This document shows positions 37,248-52,538 of a stretch of DNA of 64,000 nt, in pieces. The position numbers and the translations under genes are program-made. The DNA comes from Macrocybe gigantea (taxonomy: Eukaryota; Basidiomycota; Agaricomycetes; Agaricales; Callistosporiaceae). A model generated the notes under the pieces. That model was not told the DNA's origin. It was given only the letters and a program-made list of their open reading frames with translations, and did no database searches. Positions within the stretch are counted from its first letter, which is position 1. Every line of letters starts with the position of its first letter. The stretch is taken from assembly GCA_011319805.1 (NCBI GenBank), contig SJRY01000062.1, forward strand, positions 332,468-396,467. The letters run 5' to 3'.

Positions 37248-39010
37248 CACGCAGCATGATCCTTCCGTTCCGACTCATCTAGACCATTCTCGCATTTGTT
37301 CCATACACATAATTATCCTCATTTTGTGAAAATACCCTCTTACAATGCAATATATTTATCACATACATACCCTGGCAGCGACATCTCTGACGTCTTTGAA
37401 ACATCATGAAGAGTCATTGTGACGTCTGGTGACATAGCCGCCCACTCAGTATGACGACTGGCGTCAGAGAACAAGCCTCCAGGCCGAACACACATGGCAG
37501 TACTGTGCGTGGGCCACAGCTTGCGGCAGCCCCTCCTCGTATATCTTCCTCTCCATGCAGTGCCCAGCAGATCGCCTGAGATGTACACATATGCGCTTCC
37601 TTGAGATCACTGCCTCGGAATTACGCATGACATCAAGAAAATCCGTGAGAAGCACCAAGGCAGGTGAATTACCAATACGGTCATGCTCGCGATCAGCTGG
37701 GCGTCATGGTGTTCGATAATGATCTTCGCGATGGCGCAAAAAGCATGAAAGACTTTTCACACAGTACACGAATCGCCACTTTGTAACATAGTCAGAGCAA
37801 AGTAATAACATATGAACAGGAAAGGAACGTTCCGTGAGGACCAACTTGAACAGACGCCTAAGCCAAATAGCAACACAAGAAAAAAACGCGAGTCCGGCTT
37901 AAAGAGCATAAAACGGCCCACAAAGTCTACCAGATGCCTACCTAAAGAGTGAATGTGGGGAAACCGAATCACATGCCGACGCAACCGACGCGTTTGTGCC
38001 GATTCGACTCGCCTAGCCACATCCTTCTGGTATTAGCCTTTGTTCTCGTGTTTCGCCTTATCTCAGCTGAGTCCCTAACCGACCTAATGGTCGGCTGTGT
38101 GGAGACGACTTTTCCAACTGCCGTACGAAGATCACTTCAACGGCGATGGAGAAACCATCATGATCACGGAGTCTATCCAAATAAATTATCGAATTGTACA
38201 CGACAGTATGGACTACACGAGGCACAGAAAAAGTGAAGGAAAAAAGAAAGGCAAGTGTATAAGCAATGACTACAGAAGAACATGCATGCAGAACGAGGAA
38301 AGAGAGCGGGGGAAAGAAAATGGGGAAACCGAAAAGGTTAACTACACAAAAGCGAAGATTATGTACAGCTAAGTTACCTAAGAGGCAGAGTTCGATCGGG
38401 AAACATAGAAGAGGAATTTTGAGTTACACAAAGCCTCGAAGAATGGCCACTTGTCTTCTCGTAGATTGACCTTCTTGCCAAGGAAAAAGAACGATTGCAA
38501 AACCCAGGGAGACGTAGCATCCGATGCCATAACGGAGCGGAAACGTGATGAACATCGAGAACGAAGAGGCACAGATGATGGCAATGTCCCGCGTCGAAAA
38601 GAGTATATGCATCGAAGATGAAAGGTTGTTAAATAGCAGCTCTGCAAAACGAAAAAAGCCAGCCAGGAAAAAAGCGAGACATGAAACACAAAATGAAGCT
38701 AGCAATAGTCAAATATATGTGTTTTGAAGTAGACAAAAAAAGCACTGAATCAAGTTGTACGTACACAAAAGGGCAGAATAGGAAAGGACAAAGCTATATC
38801 ATGATCGTCGTCGTCATTACTATCCTTCGATCGTAGGGCGGATGGGGAAGGGATGAGAAGAAAGGGAGCGACGGGAAAGGCAAACGACCTCAAAAGGAAG
38901 GGACAAAAAGATGAGCGCAACAAAAGAAAAAAGAGCGCAGTTAAACGTAAGAAAAAAAGCTGGGAAAAAACAAAAAAAAAACATCCCGATCCCTTTCCCT
39001 CATCCGTCTT
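37248..39010. other. intergenic; strongly purine-rich on + strand from about 38220 to 38990
   Basis: No supported gene. From about 38220 the + strand is rich in AAG/GGA runs, with A tracts near 38970. Lysine-rich open frames there (38853-39086) follow from composition. The adjoining kinase gene is on the minus strand, so this would be a pyrimidine-rich 3' flank or UTR of its transcript. Confidence 0.4.
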
Positions 39011-41120
39011 TTACGATACCGGGATCAAATGTGCGGCCATTGCCCTCGCGCTTACATGGACATGCTTCGGCTCTTTGACTTCATAGCAAACTTCGATGCT
39101 CTTCACCCAAGGGTGTGCGATCACTTCTTCGATTGTCGCTCGGTGCCTTGGGTCGGGCTCTAACATGCGCCGAATGATGCTCCTGCAAGCACGAGGGCTG
39201 AGGTTATTAATTGTTGGGGGACAGGCCGACACGGCGGGGGACGGATTCGCGCAGGCGGTAGCGTAGGCGGCATAAAGGCTGTCCTGAGAGGGTTGGGCAG
39301 CCCGCCAAGGCAGTTCTTGGAAGTGGAGGCAATAGTAGACTATACCGCATGCCCAAATATCGACTAGTCGGGCATCATATGCTGTGGATCCCACCACGAA
39401 TCGGTGGGGCGTGTTGAAAAAAATCAGAGCGCAGGATAAGATGTTGTTCATTTGATGGCGAAGAGTGGGAAAAGGCAATAAAACAGACAAGCAGAGAGCA
39501 CATCTGTTAGCCGAGAAAGGGGGTGAAGACAAGATGACTGACGTTTGCCTAGGAATTGTTCCGGGGCAATGTAGGGCTCGCTACCGCAAAGCCCAGTAGA
39601 CATGTGCACGGTTGCCTCCCATGGAAGTCTATACACCGTCGACGCACCGTAATCTCCAATCTAGTTTACGACGAGTGTCAGTCGGACAAGGTGTCATGTG
39701 GGAGAGGCTCATACCTTGAGATGGCCCTTCGCATCAAAAAATAAGTTCTCGGGTTTGATGTCACGGTGAGCGACGCCTTGGCTATGTAGGTATTCGACAC
39801 CAGACAGAATCTGCTTAAAGCAACATTCGACTTCACTCGGGCTCATCCCGCTAGCGATCGAGTCGGTTAGCTAAAAATTCATTGATCACCACGAAGTAAG
39901 ACGCACCCTTTCTTGATTGCCGCATACAGATCGCCGCCGGGACAAAATTCCATGACCTCGCACCAATGTAAACTCTCATCCTGAACTAGGTCAACGGTCT
40001 CGACGACGTTGATGTGGTGGAGTGTGGAAGAAATGCAGAATTCAGCCGTCAGCTTCTTGACGTACTCTTTTTCAGACTCGTTCTTGCGACGCTTTCTGAA
40101 TTCCTGAGGGTGAGTGTTGAGTGATGAGTAATCGCGCACAAACATGGCGGCTTCATTGATCCTCACTTTGACAGCATAAAGTTTCTCCTCTGAGCGATCC
40201 CACTTATGCGCCAGCCTGACAACGCTGGTGGCTCCCTTTCCAATAGCACCTTCTGGCAAACCCCGTATTTCTTCGACAGACTAGTCGTACTCTCGCCCGC
40301 CGTACTCTTTGTCTTTCCACCTGCTTTGCCTCCATCGCTGCCACCATCAGAGTCGGATCGCCTCGACGATCTCGAGGCGGTGGAGCGCTGCGAGGATCTC
40401 CGAGGCAGTTTAGGACCCGTGTTAAGCAAGTCTTTGAGGTTGAACTTGTGTGAGGCCAGACTCGGAATGGACCGATGGTGCTTTGGAGGACTGGGTACGG
40501 TTGCTTGAGAGTTGTTATGATTAGGAGTCACCGTGATGAAGAGGCTGTGCTGGTATCGCGGGCAAGAGTTGCATTTCCGTTCTTTTGGGAGACTCCAGCT
40601 GTCACAGGTTTGCCCCCGATGGCGCCGGAAGACATGCTTGGGGCTCGACTGGGGGGCTGACTGGGGTTTCTGCTTGGTGGCACAGTCGAAGGGGGGGTGT
40701 TGCCCCAGTCGCTGTCTGTGCGGTCGGAGATGATCCGGAGGAGGGCGCCGACTTCTTGTTGCCGTTGTTGTTCGTGGCGAAGGGGGCAGTGTTAGTTTCA
40801 GTGGAGCGGTCGTGAGGGGACGGAGCAATGGTGAGCTTTTGTAGCGAGCTGCGAGTGTGGCCAGGTTGTTTATCGTACGCACCCGTCTCCGGTGGCGGGA
40901 GGGGGACGGTAGACAATGACAGCTCAGCCGGATTTGGCGATGTGGCTCCAGTGGGCTGCTGACTGGCCGCTTTGGGTTCGTGAATGCTGCTAGCGGTATT
41001 CATAACCTTGGATGCTTCGTTTGAGGACAATAGAGTTTTGCCATGTGGCGAACAGTCGGAGCCGTCGGGACCTTCGCTTTCAGTGACGTTGGTTTCATCG
41101 GATGAATTGAGCATGGCCAT
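39011..41120 (-). CDS. HAL4/SAT4-type serine/threonine protein kinase
   Basis: Fungal kinase of the Hal4/Hal5/Npr1 group, which in yeast regulates plasma-membrane transporters and ion homeostasis. ATG at 41120 opens [18 protein letters not shown] long Ser/Thr/Pro-rich, presumably disordered N-terminus contains [20 protein letters not shown]. The kinase domain starts [23 protein letters not shown], with the VAIK lysine in LYAVK. Then come [56 protein letters not shown] and [15 protein letters not shown] (DYG instead of DFG), [16 protein letters not shown], and [20 protein letters not shown]. The end is [20 protein letters not shown] and a stop at 39011. Near 40258 the frame breaks in GTTTGCCAG; one more C restores KYGVCPEGAIG. 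At least five introns interrupt the kinase domain. Confidence 0.88.
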
Positions 41121-44100
41121 GATGAATGTAAGCTTTCTACGGTGCGTTGTTTGATCTCGAGTGGTTTTTCGATACTTGTACAGATGGGTATGAGAGACAG
41201 AAGAGAAATAGAGCCGGACGACAAAGTCGAGGAGAGCGAAGCGAGTTTGATCCTACAGGGACAATGACATGGCGTGGATCCCTCCAAGTGAAATCGACTG
41301 AGGGAAGCCTGTTGGTGGAAAAATAAGCGAGCCGAACAAGCGAGACTGAGATGGCTCCTACGAGCTCGCTGTCGCTGACAGTGAGCGAAGGAGAACTGGG
41401 TAGACGCAGAGAGGAGATTGGGCGAGCAGACGAGATGATGGGAGAATCCAAACGACAATTTATCGAAATTTTGTGTTTTTGGGTCAATTTCTGACGTAAG
41501 CTAATGATTGTGTAATATTTTGCGCCTTCACTCCTTTTTCCTCACTTCTGCACTCCCCCGATGTGCTCCTCTCAACCCAACATGGCATCGACTAGCACAC
41601 AGCCAGCGACCTCCCCACCAATTGTTTTTTTCTTTGATGTCAACATTTATTGTGAAAGGAAATTAAATTTCGCCATACCCGGCTTGTAGTCGTAGTGCCT
41701 AAGAATAGCCTTCCCGACCAGCGACAAACATGGCGCGCAGATGGAGGGAACAACGGCTTGCCCGCGGTAATCCATGATGCCTGATGCACTATCAGGTTTC
41801 ACCGGGTCCAAGCTGCCTTTCCTGCGTAGAACGGAATGTCGTTGTCCTGATCTAATATATTCTCCCTTTCCCGTGATTTCAAGCCAGCTTGTCTCTGATT
41901 CACACAATAGCCTACCTTGGAGAAAAAGGGAAAAAAAAAAAAGAAACTGAGGGAAAATGGAAAAAAAAAAAAAAGCAGGCGCAACGATCCTCCGCTACGG
42001 CCGGCCGAATGCCTCGACCCACAGAACAGTCGAACGGCGTAAATCGCGCTTGATCGAACTCGTTTAAAACAACACGGTGTCATATTCCAACTCGGGCCTC
42101 TCCCTCCCTTCGAGCGGCATTTTCTGACGCCGGCCGTGTGTCCTGCAGCATCAGTTCATTTTTGTTCACGGCCGGCGTCCAATGCGGAATTCGAACATTA
42201 CATTTTCTTCTGGAAAAGACTTTTCATCATGGAAGGTATGTGGTATTACCCTGGCACGTCTCACTTGCTTTTCCCTGCAGGATCTCACACCCCCCCTCTC
42301 ACATCTCTCACATCCTAGCACGTCGTGCCTATGCCGTCAGCGCGTCAACGACCGTCAAGATGCGGCGCAAGATAGCGCAACAGCCGACCACCCATATACG
42401 ATAAATCTCATGACCAGCTTCGTCCAACTGACATAAATAACTTGGGATCCCAGACTTGATACATAGTTGCCTTCGATCCGGATTCCGGGCTGGACCAGAG
42501 GTACAGACAACAGATCCACTGCATGTGACCAGCAGCGCCCAGTACTAGTGTGCGTTTGCTAGCAAAGCAACCGCGAGCTGCGCCATCGAGCATATCGGGT
42601 CTTTGCTGCCGCCGACAGGTCTGAAGAACGCCTGTCTCCAACCTTATTCATGAACTGCGTGACTCTGAAAAATGAAATTTCACCAACTGCATCATCGCCG
42701 AACGCTCATGACAGGGACAAAGGGAAGATGAAGGCACCCGTTCACAAAGCCCGCATTTCGGGCGTTTGCTATTCGCGTTCGTGCTTTTCTGACGCCATCG
42801 TAGAGTGCCTACATATTCTATACATGAACGCCCATTTGCCGTGGCCAGGGACCGCAGTCATCCATGGGCCGACTCCACATTGAGAGCACTCTCCAGAAAA
42901 AGGACTCTTTCTCAAAGTACAGCGGCGATCCTCCCCAACGCATGATCCCCCCATCAGCGGTCTCACCAGGGTCCTTCTCTTCGCAGTTTAGATCTGAAGG
43001 GATGCGAAGACGAACCAATGTATGACCATCTTACGGCTTGGCTATGCTTCCCCAACATCGCACGTCAAACATGCATATGCTCCAAAGGGAACCTCGTCTC
43101 TCAGCGTCGCCTCTTGTACCTCATTAAAGGACAACCTATCGCACTTCGGGTGCTGCGCATCGCTAACCGCGAAATATGTGATCGTTACCAGTTTATTCTT
43201 GTCCGAAATCTGTTGCAGCACTAGCAGATAATACAGCGCGACGGGCTATCATACGCGGCGTACTGTAGATAAAACTTCCAATTCAGCCTTGCGTTTCGGC
43301 TATTTTTAGCACTCTCCCTGCTCCCGGCAAAGTTTCCATCTTCTCTACGTCTTCTTTCTCCAAGCGGCCATGATAAAGGCACTGCTGAGAAGCAGGGATG
43401 TTAACGCTATCGCACCCTTTTTGACTCGCGCAAAATGCAATCTCTGCGGGACCGCTGTTGCATGCAAGTTGGACAGACTCCGCATATGGTTGCCCGTACG
43501 AATCGGGTGCAACTAACCAGATTGGAGGTGTTTGATGAGAGAGCTTCTTAGGCGTGACTCATGACATTGCGCAACCAGAATGCAAGACATAATCTTGTAC
43601 TTGATTGTGGTAATTTTATCCAGCGTCTCTCGAACGTTGATAGCCAAAGCGTTGAAGACCTGCAAGCCGCGATGCACGGATAACTACGTTTCACAAATCA
43701 AAATCATCACGTCATTCTCTATTGTGAACATCAGAGCAGCACAAGGGGGGCGCTGCCAGATGTCGGCGAAACTAAAATTGAGATACTTCCGAACAACGGT
43801 AATCGCACACAGTCACGAGGACTCGCCCAGCTGTTACCGCGCCGCAGGTCCTCTTTGATTTGAAACAGTCGTAGCGCGAATGGATCACGAGGGGGCATTA
43901 CGTTCTCGGGGACCTGTGAGTAGCTGACTATTGAAGCCACAGATAGGTCTGGTCGATTGAGACAGATTCGTCTTGGCTTGTTGAGGCTCGCGGGTACTAA
44001 TTATGGCGCAACCATAGAACCTGGTTCCTGAGGCTAGTTTGATGTTGTGCAGGATAGATGGGACGAGATGCTTGGTTGGTCCTTTCTTTCTGAAAAAAAA

Positions 44101-44983
44101 AAAAAAGAACAGTCCACATGGTGTGGGAACGATGCAATGCATTGTATAGTTGTACAGACATGCAAACAGTGGATATCTGGGGCAGGCGATGCACGAGCTC
44201 CAGCGACACATGATCGAGAAGCCTCAATCTGTCGTCCACAGAAAAGGCAGGTGAAACGGCGTTCTCGTTCGAGTTGTGAGGGAAGCCAATGCCCGGGCTA
44301 GTATATTCCATACAGAGGCATGGAGCGTGGCGAAGACGATAGGACCACGATTTGCAGAAAGCGATCTCATCCTGAGGCCTTCATCAGGGGATAGCACAAA
44401 CGCCACGAATATTGTTTAGGCCAGGATAGCATGTAACATACGAGCATCGGAGCGAGCAACCCTTCCTTTGCGGAGCTAGAGCGGAGATGTGTGCCACTCG
44501 AAAGGTGTTGTGATAACCAGTCACCGTGAATTTTGAAACCATCGGCTTGATAAGAGGTGATGTGAGATAACAGTAGCATTGATTATGACTTGGTTAGGAT
44601 TGAAGTGTCGTAAGATCGCGTGAAAAGGGCGAAGGCATCTGGACAAGTGAGAGCCGGCGGCTTTCCCTCTACATCCAGAGAAAAATGGGACGAATATCAC
44701 GGCGTTGCTATTCAGCAACAGACTGCGCTTGCGGACTCGTCAAGACCAGAATGGTCGAACGAGAGCAAGAGGTCTGTTGCAACCGAGACCGGCCGAGTAG
44801 CTGTATAGTCGAAGCAAATAAAGTTCGGGTGGCTGAATTACGTAATATAGGAAGAGGCCTTGGTTTCCCAAGGCTGCTGTTGCAAGGACGTTATCCTCAA
44901 GACTCAAGGTGAGTGTCTTCGCCGCCGTGCGCAACGATCATCGCTGATTCTGCCCTGTTGCACCTACAGACCCGGAAGTACAG
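41121..44983. other. 3.9 kb gene-poor stretch
   Basis: I see no supported gene. The first ~380 bp upstream of the kinase start carry overlapping frames that may be 5' leader. Two A tracts lie near 41933-41974 and one of 14 A near 44094. A perfect inverted repeat is listed separately at 42126. Many frames of 60-110 codons exist on both strands without motifs or agreement with splice sites. Confidence 0.4.
42126..42179. repeat. perfect 13 bp inverted repeat (hairpin)
   Basis: GACGCCGGCCGTG at 42126-42138 and its exact complement CACGGCCGGCGTC at 42167-42179 enclose a 28 nt AT-richer loop. The GC-rich arms contrast with their surroundings. A related CGGCCGGCCG string occurs near 41999. Confidence 0.7.
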
Positions 44984-45759
44984 ATGGGTAAGCTCATATT
45001 CGATGCATCCTTGTAGAGAAACAACCCCGATTTGAACAACTGCGCCTGTCCTGAACCAGTGAATTTGCGGTCTCAAAAGCGCCTCGCCGCGAGCGTTGCA
45101 GGCGTCGGCAAACGCAAGATCTGGCTCGACCCCGCCGAGCAGGCCGAGATCGGCAACGCCAACTCGCGCACCCACGTTAAAAAGCTCATCAAGGATGGGC
45201 GCATCATCATCAAGCCCACCACTGTGCACTCGCGCGCACGGACACGGGACCTCTTGGCCGCGAAGCGAAAGGGCAGGCACACTGGCACGGGTAAAAGGAA
45301 GGGTACTGCGGAGGCCAGAATGCCGTCCAAAGTGCTCTGGATGAGAAGACAGCGGGTTCTCAGGAGGCTGTTGAGGAAATACAGGGAAGCTGGCAAGATC
45401 GACAAGCACCTGTGCGTTGTTTCCTGTTCATGTTTTGCATCTGGACATTCTTTGCTGATGGGTTTGCTGATGCTGTAGCTACCACTCGCTTTACCAAAAA
45501 TCGAAGGGTAACGTTTTCAAGAACAAGCGTGTCTTGATGGAATACATCCACAAGGCCAAGGCTGAGAAGACCCGCACGAAGGTTCTCACCGACCAGATGG
45601 AGGCTCGCCGCCTCAAGAACAAGGTACGTAAGAAGCGATTGGGATCACCTTCAAATCGGCTCATACGTCACGCAGGCAATCCGCGAGCGCCGCGCTGCCC
45701 GTCTCCAAGAGAAGCGACAGGCGATCCTAGAGGTCGAGCACGAGGCCGCCAAGGAGTAA
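44984..45759 (+). CDS. RPL19: 60S ribosomal protein eL19
   Basis: Structural protein of the large cytosolic ribosomal subunit. Exon 1 is just ATGG (44984-44987). It is spliced from GTAAGC to an AG at 45059, giving [20 protein letters not shown]. Exon 2 (45060-45411) carries [80 protein letters not shown]. Exon 3 (45479-45623) encodes [20 protein letters not shown] and exon 4 (45676-45759) [20 protein letters not shown] to TAA. All joins are in phase and the length fits fungal eL19. A start codon cut by an intron after four bases is common in fungal ribosomal protein genes. Confidence 0.96.
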
Positions 45760-46194
45760 ATCAATGTTGTCATGGGCTTTTGACTGTCGCTGTCCCGTTG
45801 GTTTGCCTACTATCCAATTTGTTATGCTTACGCCTCTGCCTGCACTACCTACATTTTATTATGCGCTGCATGCTTGCGAATTGTATGCCAGGACCATGCC
45901 TCATGACGTTGCGCGAAGTTGGTCTGGCAGTGTGGCCTGTATGTTTAACTGCCAATGCCAACAATTCTTCAGAGTCTTGCATGAATGATGAAGGCCATCT
46001 TGAGACCCTGTATCAATGCGTGGGAGCTCGATGAAGGGGCCTTGACGGATGGTCAAATTTCAAGACATTGTTCGGCCCGACGTCGTCGTCGTGCATTGTG
46101 GTCTAAGGACCCGCTGATTGCCCTCTAATATCGACCGACTCAGTCACTGACGCATCTATTGACGAAACGCTTGCTTCAACAACTCTTGATATCT

Positions 46195-48512
<2,318 letters not shown>

Positions 48513-48695
48513 ATCTAGCTGACATGTGGACACTTGAGTTGTGAGTTGTGTCGAGATGGATGACTTTCCATTCAGGTCGAACGTTGAACCACTTTCCTTG
48601 TCCTTGGAATGGTTTTTGGGTTCTTTTGTTTCCGAATTCTTGTGTTCGGCTCTACCCTGGGTCTCCATAGCTATTGTTTGTTGTTTCTAATCGCC

Positions 48696-48703
48696 TATAA
48701 ATA
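48696..48703 (+). promoter_or_regulatory. TATA box before F-box/zinc-finger gene 1
   Basis: TATAAATA, 45 bp upstream of the ATG at 48748. A weaker TATTAAAAG lies at the matching place before the paralogue (about 52479). Confidence 0.4.
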
Positions 48704-48747
48704 TGTTCTATTTTTTTTTGTGACACCCCTGTTCAAGGGTTTTCCAG

Positions 48748-51672
48748 ATGCCCACCTTGAAGAAGAAACGATCGACGTCCACGGCTGCGGCAGGCTCCTC
48801 CGGGATGTCTTTGCGCCCAAGGAAAGCAGCACCATTGGAAGTGCAATCTTCGGGAACTTCCCGATGTTCACCTTCGCCGCCACCCAAGAAGCGGCGGAGA
48901 GCAGGCGCTCGGACAACACAAGCTTCCTCTAAAACCAGTACACGCAGACATCACGATCAGGTCGCAGGCTTCATAGACTTGCCCTACGATGTGCTGCTGG
49001 AGGTGAGTTGGTGTGCGGTGTGGCGCACTTTTGTCCAGAGAGCCAAGTGAGCTGAACGTACGCTTCTCCGCTTCAGGTATTCCACCATCTCAACCCGATG
49101 GACATCTTGAACCTGGCAAGGACGAGCAAATCCTTGCGAGGCTTCTTGATGCAAAAGGCATCCGCATTCGTCTGGAAACGAGCTCGGGAAAATGTCAAGG
49201 ACATGCCTGAATGCCCTAGCGACCTGTCTGAGCCGCAATACGCGAATCTCGCATTCCATCCTTATTGCCATGTATGCTACGATCAGTCTCTTTGCTGTCT
49301 GACCTTTCAAATCTTTTTTGAAGTTTTGCGTTACAACATACGCCCCAACTGTTCATTGGGTTGCCCGGCTGAGATGTTGCAAGCACTGTTTCCGTGACAA
49401 GTAATTTTCCAAGTTTCTATCGTGGCCTAGGTCTTGATTGATACCCCGTTCCTTTAAGCTGTCTGCATCGTGGAGAAGTGTTTTCATATCGTGTTCCCAC
49501 CGACATTATCCCGCCAGTGGAGATGAATCCAAGCCGTACATGCTTTCCATTTCTTTTCAAGCCGCATTTTTCTCACTCTTTGCATCTCACAGAAATGAGG
49601 AGACACGATGCCAGAGGCACCGTCTGGTTTTCCACTCGGACTGTGAAGTTGCTAGGGGACGAGATGAGCAAAATACAGGCTGATCAAAGGGATGACTGGT
49701 TGAAGAGGAAACGAGAAGAACGCAGACAAAGACAGGAGGTTGGTCCCGTCCAGCTACCACTTTCTAGTCCATTGACTTGGTTTTGCCCCAGGATGCTAAT
49801 AATTACGCGCATTGGTATGAACGCTGGTGTAATGAACGCTCGGAAGAGAAAACTAGGGTACGAGCAGAAAGGGTCAAAACGTAAACCGGCTTTGTTTCTT
49901 GAGTATGACATACAGTGTTCTAACTGTATCGCCTCTCAGAATCTTGCAAAAATTGGCTGAAATGGGTGCGTTGCATATGCGCCTAGATATCTTCTCTGAT
50001 TTATACGTTTCGTTTTACCTAGGCTGGCAGGACGAAATAGACAAAATGGAAAACCAAGAGGATCTCACATGTCACAAGTTAGTTTCTCAGCCCAAAAAAC
50101 TGACTGAACGATGTAAGCGTAGATTATTATCTTGAAACAGTATAGCGGGCTTAACCGGCATCACCAGCTTGGGAAGTTATCATGCCTACGTTAATTAGTA
50201 TCCTGACGGAACGCAAGAAAGAGCGAATCTGGAAGGAGAATTGTCCTACGTATCTCAAACGCTTCGATATGCTCTCGACGATCCTGAAGAATTATGCGTC
50301 CTCACAGCCAGTGCATTCGATACTCCCTAAGGCCGTTGATCTCTTACCCGTGGCGTCTATCAGACACGTCATCCAAAATCTCCCTGTCACAGAGGAAGTG
50401 ACTCAAGCTCACTTTCAGGAGGCTATCGGCGACCTCGACATCACGGCAGAGAAGTGGCGTCAATCGAAGAAGAAAGAACTAATTGCGCTTATGCAAGAAT
50501 CCCTGTCTTCGACCCCGTTGTCGAGCTCTTTGGGTGAAACAGCAGCAGGTTTGGAATTCGTCTCAATCGACGCTTTGGAGGAATCCTTCCTCGAATTGGC
50601 GACAACTTTCTTCAAATTCAAATATCTGTGTGCTACGCGGGACGTGCTCCGATGGCACTTTGTTCTCTTCTCCTCAAGAGCGCGAGTTGAAAACGATCCT
50701 GTGTTTGAATATCAAGATAGATATAGCTTGTATCGCAACGCATACCCGCTTGACATCAGAGGCTCTACCGTATTCCACCGCGAGGCCTTCGATGTCGCGA
50801 GGCGGCTGTTGGTGGATTGCGGCCTAGATCCCGATTCGGCGACAATGCAGAGTGTGATGGATCTGGAATTCGAGTGCTGTGCTTGTTCTAACGAAAAACG
50901 AGGAAAACTCGTCATGAAATGGCCCATCCTGGTCAGAATCATTGCCATCTATTTCCTGAGTACAGACATTGACTCGAATTTCTGTCAGGTTCAGCATGTC
51001 CTTAAAGAATGCAAATCGCCTAAAACGCTCAAAACCGCTGCTATTGTCGAGTTCGACAACAATACCACAAGTGCGTTGGAAATATGCAGAGCGATAGGAT
51101 ATTGGGCGAAGGAACTCTGTCGCTTGGAGCACTGTTTCTCCGTCTGCATCCATTGCAAAGGCGTCGTCGGAATCTTGAATTACAGACAACATCTGCTCAA
51201 CGAGTGAGTTTTCAGTCACCTGCGCTGGACTCGATTGCTCATGTCATATTGCATTCTTCTCTTCAACAGACATCCAGATATAAATGACTCAATCAACGCC
51301 TCTCTCGCTGCCTGTGACGCTATCCCCAATGGATTACAACATGCATTTTTGCGAAGCCACGACAACTACAATCTTTATCATTCCGTAATGAGGCAATACA
51401 CCTTCTCCTCAGAGACGACAGACTGGTCAAAGTATCATAGTATCAGATTCAACGCGCAAAGGCTAGATGTCACCTACGTCAACGCTCTGCATCTGGCCGG
51501 ATTTTTCATGTCCGGCTTCACTTTTAGCGGCGACCTTTTGATAGACCTCGCTGACTTGGCTGATCATGCATCATCAAATTCGGATCGGAGCTCTGTTATT
51601 TGGTGTGGGGTCTTCATGCTGCTTGATAAAGCTCGGGGAAGCGAACTAGGACGTCGCTGGCGCACGAAATGA
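48748..51672 (+). CDS. F-box protein with Cys-rich and split C2H2-type motifs, tandem copy 1
   Basis: ATG 48748 opens a basic, Ser-rich leader with a likely nuclear signal (SPPPKKRRRAGARTTQ). The F-box follows (AGFIDLPYDVLLE|VFHHL, NPMDILNLARTSKSLRGFLM). Next are MPECPSDLSEPQYANLAFHP, YCHVC and, one exon later, RCCKHC. These four cysteines and the histidine could bind zinc. A middle region of short exons (QDEIDKMENQEDLTCHKLVS) leads to a long exon (50182-51203) of unrecognised helical sequence containing LDLEFECCACSNEKRGKLVM and CIHCK. Its end is spliced at 51204-51269 so that CIHC-X11-H-X4-H is completed by HPDINDS in the last exon. It ends IWCGVFMLLDKARGSELGRR, WRTK, with a stop at 51670. 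A likely SCF receptor; the substrate is unknown. Confidence 0.75.
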
Positions 51673-52538
51673 TTTTGCTTCTGTGGGTAGCTTATCCATT
51701 GTTTTTCTTCTGTTTTCCATTTTAATCTTTCGTTCTTTTGTTTCTGCGTTCAATCAATTCACCTGTAGACTTTGGGGAAATACATATGTGAAGAATTCTT
51801 CAAACTAACAAGCTTATAGGCAGTGCAAAAAAAAACATGAAAATCAAGGTGATAAATTTGCGTCGCGGTATCTTGTGAAACAGATTACTGTACTATTCGA
51901 TTCAATTCGGCAGGGGGGTTGATGCGTGGCATGTCAGACGAAATTTCCATTTCGGCATCTCCGGGGTCAGGCCGGTCAGGGCGTGACATACCCAAAATTT
52001 CGTCAAAATGCTTAACCACAGCCACAGATGATGTTGTGCATGTGGGCCTGTGTGGGCTGATATCAAAGAGCATGTTAGCAATATTCAATGTTGATGGTGT
52101 ATCCTGATTCGTAGATGTCACGAAATTCTAAGAAGAGCAGTGGTCGTGGTACCTCATGCAAATTTTCGCCCAATGGCAATGCTGCATGCAATACCTGAGG
52201 AGCTATAGAAGCATTTGCTGCCCGATAAGCAACTGTCTACTTATCTTTGAATTCCTTCATTTCCTCATCCCACCAAATCAGACATTGAGTACTGACCTCG
52301 AATAGTACAGTAGCTGCGAAGCTTCTTTTGATGTCGCGTAACTCGTCCACGCCCTTCGAAGCCCCCCTAAAATTGGCCACCGGCCATTGATCAATTTTGG
52401 TCGAACAATGCGTGTCGGCTTCCCACAGACATTTGGTCGCGTCTGAGTCAGAGGTCTCACGTGACCCCGTTCTCTCCTATTAAAAGCTTACGGTCAAGGC
52501 GCGCCATCGCAGAATAATCCTTCTCAACGCGATCTCGC
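51673..52538. other. spacer between F-box/zinc-finger genes
   Basis: 3' flank of copy 1 and promoter of copy 2. It holds CACGTG at 52458-52463 and TATTAAAAG near 52479; otherwise nothing recognised. Confidence 0.45.
52458..52463. promoter_or_regulatory. E-box upstream of F-box/zinc-finger gene 2
   Basis: CACGTG, 76 bp before the ATG at 52539 and about 16 bp before a TATTAAAAG box. Confidence 0.4.

Noticed and set aside
38853..39086. Lysine-rich protein-coding frame
   Set aside because: It lies in a purine-rich low-complexity tract and overlaps the end of the kinase gene; the composition alone produces it.
41933..44108. A tracts as poly(A) tails of retroposed genes or SINEs
   Set aside because: No target duplication and no recognisable gene or Pol III body precedes the tracts.
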